The notes under the pieces are model-generated. The model was given only the letters and a program-made list of their open reading frames with translations. It ran no database searches and had not been told where the DNA came from. This document shows, piece by piece, positions 51,247 through 57,736 of a stretch of 64,000 nt of DNA (positions are counted from its first letter, which is position 1; each line of letters begins with the position of its first letter). Position numbers and translations under genes: made by a program. This stretch comes from Amycolatopsis coloradensis (GTDB lineage: Bacteria; Actinomycetota; Actinomycetes; Mycobacteriales; Pseudonocardiaceae): assembly GCF_037997115.1 (NCBI RefSeq), contig NZ_CP150484.1, forward strand, positions 1,565,014 to 1,629,013, in the 5' to 3' direction.

Positions 51247-51309
51247 GCCCACCCGGCGGGCGGCGGCCGGAGCGGAGCGGCAGGCCGTCCGTCCCGCAAG
51301 CGGGTGGGC
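51247..51309. ncRNA. Candidate structured RNA or replication/transfer origin hairpin
   Basis: GCCCACCCG-GCGGG (51247–51260) pairs with CCCGC-aag-CGGGTGGGC (51293–51309): 14 bp with a 3-nt bulge. The 32-nt loop has an inner GGCGGCC/GGCCGTCC stem. The type label is tentative: it could be an RNA, a single-strand origin or a double-strand origin for RepSA. Confidence 0.35.
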
Positions 51310-51329
51310 CGACGAACGGGAGGTGACGT

Positions 51330-51352
51330 GCGCGCCGCCGCCGGCGGCGCGC
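51330..51352. repeat. GC palindrome
   Basis: GCGCGCCGCC-GCC-GGCGGCGCGC, perfect 10-bp arms and a 3-nt centre, 20 bp downstream of the larger stem-loop. Terminator or part of the same structured element. Confidence 0.6.
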
Positions 51353-51563
51353 CTTGATCCCAGAGAGCCAAGTTCGGCAGACCTCCGTGTCCTGGTCGGG
51401 TTGCGCTGTGTGTGCGAGCCATCAGAGCTAGCCAGCTAGCACTTAAGCCGGGGTTGACACGCCGGACTGCTACAGGCATGCGGATGCCGAGTTGGTGATC
51501 GGTCCATTGTATTATGGGCAGTTAGACAGGAGCGGCACGCGTACTCGGGCTACAGGGGTGAAG

Positions 51564-52646
51564 ATGTCTAAGGCACAAAAGGTGGTCGAACCTTCGGCCG
51601 ATGACATCTTAGCGGCTGAAGCTCAGATCGTAAGTCAATCAAAAAGGATCGAGTTCTACATTACGGAGTATTCCGTTGAGATCCTTGCGATGAAGGTGCG
51701 AGACGGCGAGTACGAAGTCCCTGCCTACCAGCGCGAATACACTTGGGAAGACGAGAGAAAGTCTCGGTTCATCGAGTCTCTGCTTATGGGGCTTCCGATA
51801 CCATTCATCTTCTTCTGGGAGATGCCTGATGGTCGCCTTGAAATTGTTGACGGATCACAACGTCTTCGGACGATCGAAGAATTCATCTTCGGCGGCTTTC
51901 GGCTTGGCCCGCTGGAGCAACTTACTCATGTAACGGGTCTGACCTTTAAGGATTTGCCGCAGTCTAGGCAGCGAAAAATACTAAATCGTTCGATTCGCGG
52001 AATAATCTTAAATGAGCATGCAGATGAAGCTGCTCGTTTCGATATGTTCGCAAGGATCAATACCGGAAGCAAGATCGCAAACACTGCAGAGGTCCGCCGC
52101 GGTGCATTGATAGGCCCCTTCTTGGATATGATCATCGATTTGTCTACTAGTCAAGAATTTGTTGCAATGACTCCGATGTCTACCAAGAGTGTGCGCGAGC
52201 GTGAGCGCGAAGAGTTGGTAACTCGATTCTTTGCATACGGTGATGGACTCGATGATTACCGGGATCGACCGTCAGACTTCTTGTTTCAGTACTCGCGCAA
52301 AATGAACGAGACGTTCAAATCCGATCCAGCGCTTGTCGACGAATATAAGCGTCGATTCTATGCAACAATGAAGTTTGTTAGCCAAGTTTTTCCGAACAAC
52401 TTCTCTAAGACTGCGCGGAGCTCGGCTACGCCGCGGGCTCGATTTGAATCTATCGCTATAGGGGCCGCAAGTGCCCTAGTGGAAGACCCCGCGATCGCGA
52501 GCAAGACGACGGCTGAGCTTGGGATTGCCGACTGGATTGAAGATCCAGGCTTCATAAAGGTGACAAACTCCGATGGCGCAAATGCGCGGTCCAGGCTTCG
52601 CGATCGCATCGAATTTGTTAGAGACAAGTTGGTGGGCAAGTCGTGA
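51564..52646 (+). CDS. DUF262 domain protein (cargo operon gene 1)
   Basis: A 360-residue protein with an N-terminal DUF262 (ParB/Srx-like nucleotide-binding) domain: PAYQREYTWEDERKSRFIESLLMGLPIPFIFFWE at residues 53–86 and EIVDGSQRLRTIEEFIFGGF at 93–112. The family's usual DGQQR motif is DGSQR here. GmrSD-type restriction enzymes pair DUF262 with a DUF1524 HNH nuclease; no HNH motif is visible in this shorter protein. ATG at 51564 with AGGGG upstream. GC content is far below the flanks. Its stop overlaps the HEPN gene start (GTGA), so the operon is translationally coupled. Likely a sensor or regulator of a defence system (inference). Confidence 0.88.
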   Translation: MSKAQKVVEPSADDILAAEAQIVSQSKRIEFYITEYSVEILAMKVRDGEYEVPAYQREYTWEDERKSRFIESLLMGLPIPFIFFWEMPDGRLEIVDGSQRLRTIEEFIFGGFRLGPLEQLTHVTGLTFKDLPQSRQRKILNRSIRGIILNEHADEAARFDMFARINTGSKIANTAEVRRGALIGPFLDMIIDLSTSQEFVAMTPMSTKSVREREREELVTRFFAYGDGLDDYRDRPSDFLFQYSRKMNETFKSDPALVDEYKRRFYATMKFVSQVFPNNFSKTARSSATPRARFESIAIGAASALVEDPAIASKTTAELGIADWIEDPGFIKVTNSDGANARSRLRDRIEFVRDKLVGKS

Positions 52647-53398
52647 ATAGCGCTGACTTGCTTTCATTCTTTGACGATCGTTTCGCTGAAATTGAAGATT
52701 ATGTTTCATTTCTAGAGGACGTCGAGAAGGCCGCTCAGTTGGGTGCTCCAAAGATCGGTTCTTTTGCTGCCCGGATAAGCCCGGCGCAACAGAAAATCTT
52801 GTACTCAAGTCTATATTTGCAGCTCTATAATCTGGTAGAAGCTGCCGTCTCACTATGTGTGGATTCAGTTGTTGAGTCTGCGGTGCGCGACGGACGTTGG
52901 CGGGTTGACGATCTTAACGAGAGCATGCGACGCGAATGGGTTCGCTCTATGGCTCGAACCCATCAGTCTGACATGGCTCCAGATAATCGCCTTAATAGCG
53001 CATTGAAAATGTGTGAGCATCTCATAAATCAGCTGCCGGTGGCGAGCTTCCAGGTTGAACGTGGTGGTGGTGGAAACTGGGATGACGAAAGTATCTACGA
53101 GATTACTAAAAGACTTGGCTGCAAGCTTTCGATTTCCCCTGCCACAAACGCTCTCGCGAAACGCTCGATACGTGATAATTTGGGGCCCTTGAAGCTCGTC
53201 AAGGATCGAAGGAACGGGCTAGCTCATGGCTCTGTTTCTTTCGCTGACTGCGCTGATGGGGTTACGGTTTCTGAGTTAAAAATGGTAGCTGAGGCAGTGG
53301 GCAAGTACTTGCGTGAGGTTATCACCTGTATTGGAACTTATGTTGATTTGAAAGAATTTCTCAATCCCGCTGGCATGCCTGCGAGCGTGAATCAGTGA
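52643..53398 (+). CDS. HEPN-type nuclease, MAE_28990/MAE_18760 family (cargo gene 2)
   Basis: A 251-residue helical protein resembling the MAE_28990/MAE_18760 HEPN-like family. The HEPN RNase motif RNx3H is exact: RNGLAH at residues 190–195, preceded by LVKDR. An early helix YSSLYLQLYNLVEAAVSLCVDSVVESAV fits the HEPN core. HEPN domains are mostly RNases used as toxins in defence. GTG start 52643 overlaps the DUF262 stop by 4 nt and its own stop overlaps the methyltransferase start by 4 nt. Low GC like its neighbours. Confidence 0.82.
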   Translation: MNSADLLSFFDDRFAEIEDYVSFLEDVEKAAQLGAPKIGSFAARISPAQQKILYSSLYLQLYNLVEAAVSLCVDSVVESAVRDGRWRVDDLNESMRREWVRSMARTHQSDMAPDNRLNSALKMCEHLINQLPVASFQVERGGGGNWDDESIYEITKRLGCKLSISPATNALAKRSIRDNLGPLKLVKDRRNGLAHGSVSFADCADGVTVSELKMVAEAVGKYLREVITCIGTYVDLKEFLNPAGMPASVNQ

Positions 53399-54462
53399 GT
53401 CAAAAGAAGGCGTCGACACGTCGAATCCGTGCAGTTGATCTATTTTGCGGCGTTGGAGGGCTTACGCATGGCCTCGTGCGAGGAGGGATAGAAGTCGCTG
53501 CTGGGGTAGACCTGGATCCACTATGCCGCTTTCCTTTTGAGGCTAACAATAAGGCAAAATTCATTGAGGCTGACGTAAAAGAGATTGACGTAGACCTGAT
53601 CGGCTCCTTCTACGATGGCGCCGAGTACAGCCTTCTTGCTGGTTGTGCCCCCTGTCAACCATTCTCCTCGTACAGTCAGGCTGGACGCAAGGGTAAGCGT
53701 TCGGGCGATTGGGACTTGGTTGGCAGCTTCGGCGAATTGGTCGAGAAGATCCAGCCGGACCTGGTTACGATGGAAAACGTCCAGCAGCTTTCTACGCATT
53801 CGGTCTTCGCGGACTTCCTGAAAAGTCTGAAGGGTTACCATGTGCGGTGGAGCATCGTGGAATGTGCGACCATTGGCGTTCCTCAGTCGCGAAAGCGTCT
53901 AGTGCTGTTCGCCTCCAAGCTGGGGAGCGCTGGGCTCGAAATAACTTCGTCGCGTCGGCGGATCAGGACTGTGAGGCAGACTATCGGGTCTTTGCCTAAT
54001 ATTGCCGCAGGCGAAAAGCATGTTGACGATCCTCTCCATGCCTCTTCCCGGCTCAGTCAGATCAACTTGAGGCGCATTCAAGCCTCAAAACCTGGCGGGA
54101 CTTGGCGAGATTGGGAACCGGGTTTGCAAGCTGCATGCCATCAGAAGGAGTCCGGTGCGAACTACTCCAGCGTCTACGGGCGAATGGAGTGGGATAAAGT
54201 AGCGCCGACCATCACGACCCAATGCTTCGGTTTTGGGAATGGGCGATTTGGTCACCCTGAACAGGATCGAGCTATTTCATTGAGGGAAGCGGCAATGCTG
54301 CAGACATTTCCCCGGTCGTACAAATTTGTTCGCCCGGACCAAGCGGTACGCTTTAGTCAATTGGGTCGTCTGATTGGGAACGCGGTACCTGTTCGGCTCG
54401 GCGAAGTGATTGCGGAGACTCTCGTCGATCATGTGGCTATGCACAGCAACTCCGTTGAATAG
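53395..54462 (+). CDS. DNA (cytosine-5)-methyltransferase (cargo gene 3)
   Basis: A 355-residue C5-cytosine methyltransferase with the motifs in canonical order: I VDLFCGVGGLTHG (14–26), IV GCAPCQPFSSY with catalytic Cys87, VI TMENVQ (126–130), VIII QSRKRLVLFA, the variable target-recognition region and X RLIGNAVP near the C terminus. No cognate restriction endonuclease of ordinary type is present; the DUF262 and HEPN proteins take its place in the operon. The recognition site cannot be inferred. GTG 53395 overlaps the HEPN stop. Confidence 0.93.
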   Translation: MSQKKASTRRIRAVDLFCGVGGLTHGLVRGGIEVAAGVDLDPLCRFPFEANNKAKFIEADVKEIDVDLIGSFYDGAEYSLLAGCAPCQPFSSYSQAGRKGKRSGDWDLVGSFGELVEKIQPDLVTMENVQQLSTHSVFADFLKSLKGYHVRWSIVECATIGVPQSRKRLVLFASKLGSAGLEITSSRRRIRTVRQTIGSLPNIAAGEKHVDDPLHASSRLSQINLRRIQASKPGGTWRDWEPGLQAACHQKESGANYSSVYGRMEWDKVAPTITTQCFGFGNGRFGHPEQDRAISLREAAMLQTFPRSYKFVRPDQAVRFSQLGRLIGNAVPVRLGEVIAETLVDHVAMHSNSVE

Positions 54463-54564
54463 TAACTATGTGCGGCGACGCTTCAACAGCTTGAGTACTT
54501 GAAGGAAGGTGCCGCTTCGCTTGGTCGACTTGCCTAAGAATGGGAAGCTTTCTTGACTCGGCAG

Positions 54565-55227
54565 TCAAAGTAAACGCTGCGTGAAGCCATGTTTCACCAA
54601 CTGGTCGTACGAGTCTTTGACTTCTGCGGGAATTTCTTGGGCAATCGCGAAGCCGCGTTCGGCGTAGACGGTGATGCGCTGGGTGTCGCCGACCAGCATG
54701 TTGATGACGCGGTCCACGTCGCCGATGCTCTCGATGTACTCGTCCAGCGGGAGCGGCCGCGAAGCGCAGATGACGTCGACCTCGGGCCAGAGCTTCTTGC
54801 AGGTCGCATACGCGCGTCGCTGCTGGTACGGCCGAGAGATGAGAACGACCGACCCGACCTCGATGCCGCGTGACTCCAGCAGCTTTCGAGTGAGCGTGAT
54901 GTTGTCTCCAGTGTTCCGCGCCTCGGGCTCTACCAAGATCGCGTCATCGGGTACGCCCAGCTCAAGCGCATGTCCGCGATAGTGCACTGCCTCACCGCGC
55001 GGGAAGCGTTCGACGGTCGTCGGCGCGTTGGCCCCGGTGAAGACGATGAGCGGGAACATCCCGGCGTGGAACAGTTCCGCGGCGTAGGTGGCGACGCCGA
55101 GGTCGTGGCTGCCGAGTCCGATCCCGACGTCGGCGGGCCGGAGTTCGTGGTGCATGTCGTGGTAGTCCCAGAGCGTCTGGACGTCGGCGCGGAGGTCGTC
55201 CGGCAGGGTGGTCGAACGCTCGGGCAT
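54565..55227 (-). CDS. YdcF/DUF218-family protein (element copy)
   Basis: A 220-residue close paralogue of the gene at 49899–50564, with long identical runs such as LWDYHDMHHELRPADVGIG, differing mainly at the N terminus and in the last 40 residues. ATG at 55227 has GGAG upstream. It is downstream of the GntR gene on the same strand with a 14-bp gap, so the pair is probably co-transcribed. Role in the element unknown. Confidence 0.88.
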   Translation of the reverse strand: MPERSTTLPDDLRADVQTLWDYHDMHHELRPADVGIGLGSHDLGVATYAAELFHAGMFPLIVFTGANAPTTVERFPRGEAVHYRGHALELGVPDDAILVEPEARNTGDNITLTRKLLESRGIEVGSVVLISRPYQQRRAYATCKKLWPEVDVICASRPLPLDEYIESIGDVDRVINMLVGDTQRITVYAERGFAIAQEIPAEVKDSYDQLVKHGFTQRLL

Positions 55228-55241
55228 CTGGGTCTCCGGGG

Positions 55242-56009
55242 TCAGTCGGGGATCTTGAAAGTGTAGGTCCAGGAGAACCGGCTTGCGGCGTGCACGCCTC
55301 GTGCGAACTCGACCACGCGGCCGTCCTCGGTGTACGTGCGGCGTTGCAGGACCATGACGGGTTCGCCTGCGGGCAGTTCGAGCTGTTCCGCCTCGTCGGG
55401 CGTCGGCATCCGCGCGTAGAAGGTCTCGGTCATGGTGTCCGGCTCAAGACCTTGCAGGGTGAGGACCAGAAACCCGCCGCCTCGTCCGGCTGGGCCGGGG
55501 GTTGGGTCGACGATGGGCGTGCCTTCGACGTCGGCGGGCCGGTAGTAGCTGGTGAGTACATGGGTGGGCTGGCCGGCGTCCTTGACCAGTCGTGCCCGCT
55601 CGTAGACCGGTGATCCGACGATGACACCGAGGGCGTCGGCGACCTCTCGGTCAGCTTCGATCTTGGCGACGGTCTGCGTCTGGTCGGTCGGCTTCCAGTC
55701 TCGGCCGGACGCTTCACGGTCTGCGACGAAGGCGACGGTATCGCCGTACTTCCACTTGCTCTTCGCGTACCGATCTTTGCCCAGGCGCTTCATGGGCGGG
55801 CGTGCACGAACGACTGTCCCGCGTCGTCTGATCGGCGTGACCAGTCCTTCGGCTTCGAGGACCCCAACGGCCTTGCGAACGGTGTTGACGTTGACGTCGT
55901 ACTCGTTGGCCAGCTCGTCTTGCTTGGGCAGCGTGGTGTCCGGGGCGTAGTCGCCCCGCTGGATCGCGTCTCGCAGGATCGCGGCCAGCTCTCGGTAGCC
56001 AGTGCCCAC
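55242..56009 (-). CDS. GntR-family repressor (KorSA-like), HTH plus UTRA
   Basis: A 255-residue GntR/HutC regulator: N-terminal winged helix YRELAAILRDAIQRGDYAPDTTLPKQDELANEYDVNVNTVRKAVGVLEAEGLV and a C-terminal UTRA ligand-binding domain ending VVEFARGVHAASRFSWTYTF. In pSAM2 the GntR protein KorSA represses pra and so keeps the element integrated. Here the gene is divergent from a Pra-like gene whose promoter is covered by a 14-bp inverted repeat, which supports the same circuit. GTG start 56009 with AGGAGG five bases upstream. Confidence 0.88.
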   Translation of the reverse strand: MGTGYRELAAILRDAIQRGDYAPDTTLPKQDELANEYDVNVNTVRKAVGVLEAEGLVTPIRRRGTVVRARPPMKRLGKDRYAKSKWKYGDTVAFVADREASGRDWKPTDQTQTVAKIEADREVADALGVIVGSPVYERARLVKDAGQPTHVLTSYYRPADVEGTPIVDPTPGPAGRGGGFLVLTLQGLEPDTMTETFYARMPTPDEAEQLELPAGEPVMVLQRRTYTEDGRVVEFARGVHAASRFSWTYTFKIPD

Positions 56010-56075
56010 CTGGTCCTCCTTCGTCGGTCGATAACGCTAGCGGTATCACCCCATCATGGTCTACGGAGCCCGATA

Positions 56076-56127
56076 GAGATAGTTCTATTGACAACTTGCG
56101 CAGCGAAGCGCTTAATAGAACTACCTC
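56076..56127 (+). promoter_or_regulatory. pra promoter with inverted-repeat operator
   Basis: GAGATAGTTCTATT (56076–56089) and AATAGAACTACCTC (56114–56127) are inverted repeats with one mismatch. The left arm overlaps a perfect -35 TTGACA (56088–56093), the right arm a -10 TTAATA (56112–56117), with 18-bp spacing. A dimer or tetramer of the neighbouring GntR repressor bound here would block RNA polymerase. Confidence 0.75.
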
Positions 56128-56177
56128 TAACAGGTGCAAGTCCGGTAGGGCTCCAGAGACGACAGGAGACAGACGAC

Positions 56178-56663
56178 ATGGCGATCGCCAAGGGACACCG
56201 TTTCGAGATCGACTTTGATGCCGCGTTCCCGCTAGGGCTGGTGATGGTCGGAGAGGTCGCGCCGGACAACGAGTACCAGTCGCGGGAAGACCGCTCCGCA
56301 GGCCGACCTGTTCGTCAGCGGGTCGACGAAGTGACGGGCAAGCGGCAGTGGAAGGCCACGGTCACCGACCCGAGCGAGACCAACTCCAAGCGCGCGTCTT
56401 ACGACGTCACGTTCCTGGCCGATGTGCAGCCAGTGCCGACCACGTCGGAGGTGCTGCCGGGTATGCGGCCGATCGAGCTGGATGGCTTGACGGCTGAGCC
56501 GAAGGTGGCTGGTCAGGGCGAGTTCAAGTACCAGTCCTACGTCTTCCGCGCGACCGGTTTCAAGGCTGCCGCATCGGTGGCGCATCCAAGTCGGGCCGTG
56601 CATCCAACGCTGCCGAGTCCACGCCCAAGGCGGCGTGATGACGGGCCGGGTGCCTGGCACTGA
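56178..56663 (+). CDS. Pra-like replication/integration/excision activator (probable 3' frameshift)
   Basis: The first 130 residues (MAIAKGHRFEIDFDAAFPLGLVMVGEVAPDNEYQSREDR...PVPTTSEVLPGMRPIELDGLT...YQSYVFRATGF) resemble the Pra family that activates replication and excision of pSAM2-type elements. The tail after KAAAS is unlike coding sequence in this frame. One base added near 56575 would give GGASKSGRASNAAESTPKAA and a stop at 56636–56638 that overlaps the next ATG, the usual layout. ATG 56178, GGAG upstream. Functional loss is unlikely, because only the Ser/Ala tail changes. Confidence 0.78.
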   Translation: MAIAKGHRFEIDFDAAFPLGLVMVGEVAPDNEYQSREDRSAGRPVRQRVDEVTGKRQWKATVTDPSETNSKRASYDVTFLADVQPVPTTSEVLPGMRPIELDGLTAEPKVAGQGEFKYQSYVFRATGFKAAASVAHPSRAVHPTLPSPRPRRRDDGPGAWH

Positions 56664-57168
56664 GGGCGTGGCCGTGGTTCCACCGCACCTGGTCCAGAGC
56701 TGGGAGGTGGCGTATCGCCACTACGGCGCGATGACGCAGCGGACTGCGCAGGGCGGGGATGCCCTGGCGGCGCATGACATGGCTGTCGCTTCCTGGGCGG
56801 TGGCGTCGGCGTGGCGGGAGCTGGCGGCTCAGGGTCAGTTGCCGTGGTGGGTGCTGGCTGCGGTGTCGGCGGCTGCTGAGGGGTTCGAGGAGAACGCGCG
56901 GTCGTGGGAGATGCGCGCCTACAGCGAGGAGAGTCAGGGCCGTGGCGTTCAACGCGATGTGGAAGCCGGGGCGGCAGGCGGTCGCGGGGATGCAGGGCAA
57001 TGGTTCGGCGAACCCGGCTCTGGTGATCTACCTGGATCCGGACAGCCTGGCGATCCTGCCGCCGTCCGATCCGGCCGAGTGGCCGGAATTCATCCGGCTC
57101 CTTCGCCAAATCCGCGACAGCGCGGACGAACTGGCCGTGTTCCTCGACAAGCACAAGGCGGTGCGTGA
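56638..57168 (+). CDS. Hypothetical element protein (3' end doubtful)
   Basis: The first 100 residues (TGRVPGTEGVAVVPPHLVQSWEVAYRHYGAMTQRTAQGGDALAAHDMAVASWAVASAWRELAAQGQLPWWVLAAVSAAAEGFEENARSWEMRAYSEES) look real and helical. After about base 56940 this frame loses GC3 bias while the overlapping frame of the next gene gains it, so the true C terminus may be nearer 56940 and an indel is possible. ATG 56638 (or GTG 56635). Function unknown. Confidence 0.55.
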   Translation: MTGRVPGTEGVAVVPPHLVQSWEVAYRHYGAMTQRTAQGGDALAAHDMAVASWAVASAWRELAAQGQLPWWVLAAVSAAAEGFEENARSWEMRAYSEESQGRGVQRDVEAGAAGGRGDAGQWFGEPGSGDLPGSGQPGDPAAVRSGRVAGIHPAPSPNPRQRGRTGRVPRQAQGGA

Positions 57169-57190
57169 TGACGACGCCCGGCCGGAATGA
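56942..57190 (+). CDS. Hypothetical element protein
   Basis: An 82-residue frame from GTG 56942 with GAGGAG eight bases upstream and strong GC3 bias: VAFNAMWKPGRQAVAGMQGNGSANPALVIYLDPDSLAILPPSDPAEWPEFIRLLRQIRDSADELAVFLDKHKAVRDDDARPE. It overlaps the 3' part of the previous frame. No family recognised. Confidence 0.6.
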   Translation: MAFNAMWKPGRQAVAGMQGNGSANPALVIYLDPDSLAILPPSDPAEWPEFIRLLRQIRDSADELAVFLDKHKAVRDDDARPE

Positions 57191-57422
57191 ACCCCAAACC
57201 CTCCGAGACGCGCACGCGGTCGCCTCGGCCCGCAGGCCGAAGCCGGGTTCGAACCTGGAGACGTGGCTGAAGTTCCACAAGGAGAACGCGCGCATGTACC
57301 GCGCTGTGTCCGATGTGGACCGAGGACATCACCACGAACTTCGTTACTGGGTGGGCTATGAGGAGCGGATGGCCGAGGAGGTGGCCGCGCAGATCCAGAA
57401 GGGGAAGTCGCAAGCCAGCTAG
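57168..57422 (+). CDS. Hypothetical element protein
   Basis: An 84-residue charged protein: TPGRNEPQTLRDAHAVASARRPKPGSNLETWLKFHKENARMYRAVSDVDRGHHHELRYWVGYEERMAEEVAAQIQKG. Helical, no membrane segment. ATG 57168 (or GTG 57165) overlaps the previous gene by 23 nt. Similar small proteins precede traB in AICEs; function unknown. Confidence 0.6.
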   Translation: MTTPGRNEPQTLRDAHAVASARRPKPGSNLETWLKFHKENARMYRAVSDVDRGHHHELRYWVGYEERMAEEVAAQIQKGKSQAS

Positions 57423-57446
57423 AAACTGAATGACAGAGCGAAAAAC

Positions 57447-57487
57447 GCGCGTGGGGACGTGCGGCGTGCAAACACGTCCTCACGCGC
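57447..57487. repeat. Hairpin 1 upstream of the transfer genes
   Basis: GCGCGTGGGGACGTG (57447–57461) and CACGTCCTCACGCGC (57473–57487) pair over 15 bp with one mismatch. Followed 17 bp later by a second hairpin. Terminator, attenuator or cis-acting transfer locus are all possible. Confidence 0.7.
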
Positions 57488-57504
57488 TGTGCAAGTCCCG
57501 TAAG

Positions 57505-57549
57505 GCGCAGAACCGGTAACTGGCCTAGGAAACCTCGCCGGTCCTGCGC
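57505..57549. repeat. Hairpin 2 upstream of the transfer genes
   Basis: GCGCAGAACCGG (57505–57516) and CCGGTCCTGCGC (57538–57549) pair over 12 bp with one mismatch around a 21-nt loop. It ends 25 bp before the ATG of the small zinc-binding protein. Confidence 0.7.
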
Positions 57550-57574
57550 TGTCCACAACCTCTGGAAGTGAACA

Positions 57575-57736
57575 ATGACAACGCTAAACGATGGCAACAA
57601 GCGTCCGCTAGACGGGGTCACCCGAACGCGCTGCACGGTCTGTAAGCGGTTCGCGAAGCTCCTGTCCGGTGAGACCGAATGTGCTCCCTGCCGGGGAATG
57701 CTGCCGCTGGACCTGACCGGCGGTGGTCGCCGATGA
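57575..57736 (+). CDS. Small CxxC-CxxC zinc-ribbon-like protein
   Basis: A 53-residue frame, ATG 57575 with GGAAG upstream, ending in a TGA that overlaps the traB ATG (ATGA). The product has two CxxC pairs: TRCTVCKRFAKLLSGETECAPCRGM, the spacing of a small zinc ribbon. Good codon bias and translational coupling to traB argue it is real. Role unknown. Confidence 0.7.
   Translation: MTTLNDGNKRPLDGVTRTRCTVCKRFAKLLSGETECAPCRGMLPLDLTGGGRR

Larger units (their letters stand above)
51151..51563. other. Structured noncoding region of the element
   Basis: About 410 bp between the small gene and the cargo operon. It contains the nested stem-loop 51247–51309 and the palindrome 51330–51352, listed separately, a TTGACA at 51454–51459 and an AT-rich TATTAT at 51510–51515 that may be the -10 of the cargo promoter. 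A minus-strand open frame at 51186–51479 is Pro/Arg-rich and looks like a by-product of GC-rich DNA. Confidence 0.5.

Noticed and set aside
51186-51479. Minus-strand 97-residue frame in the element
   Set aside because: Arg/Pro-rich composition expected from GC-rich structured DNA; no ribosome site and it spans the stem-loop and palindrome.
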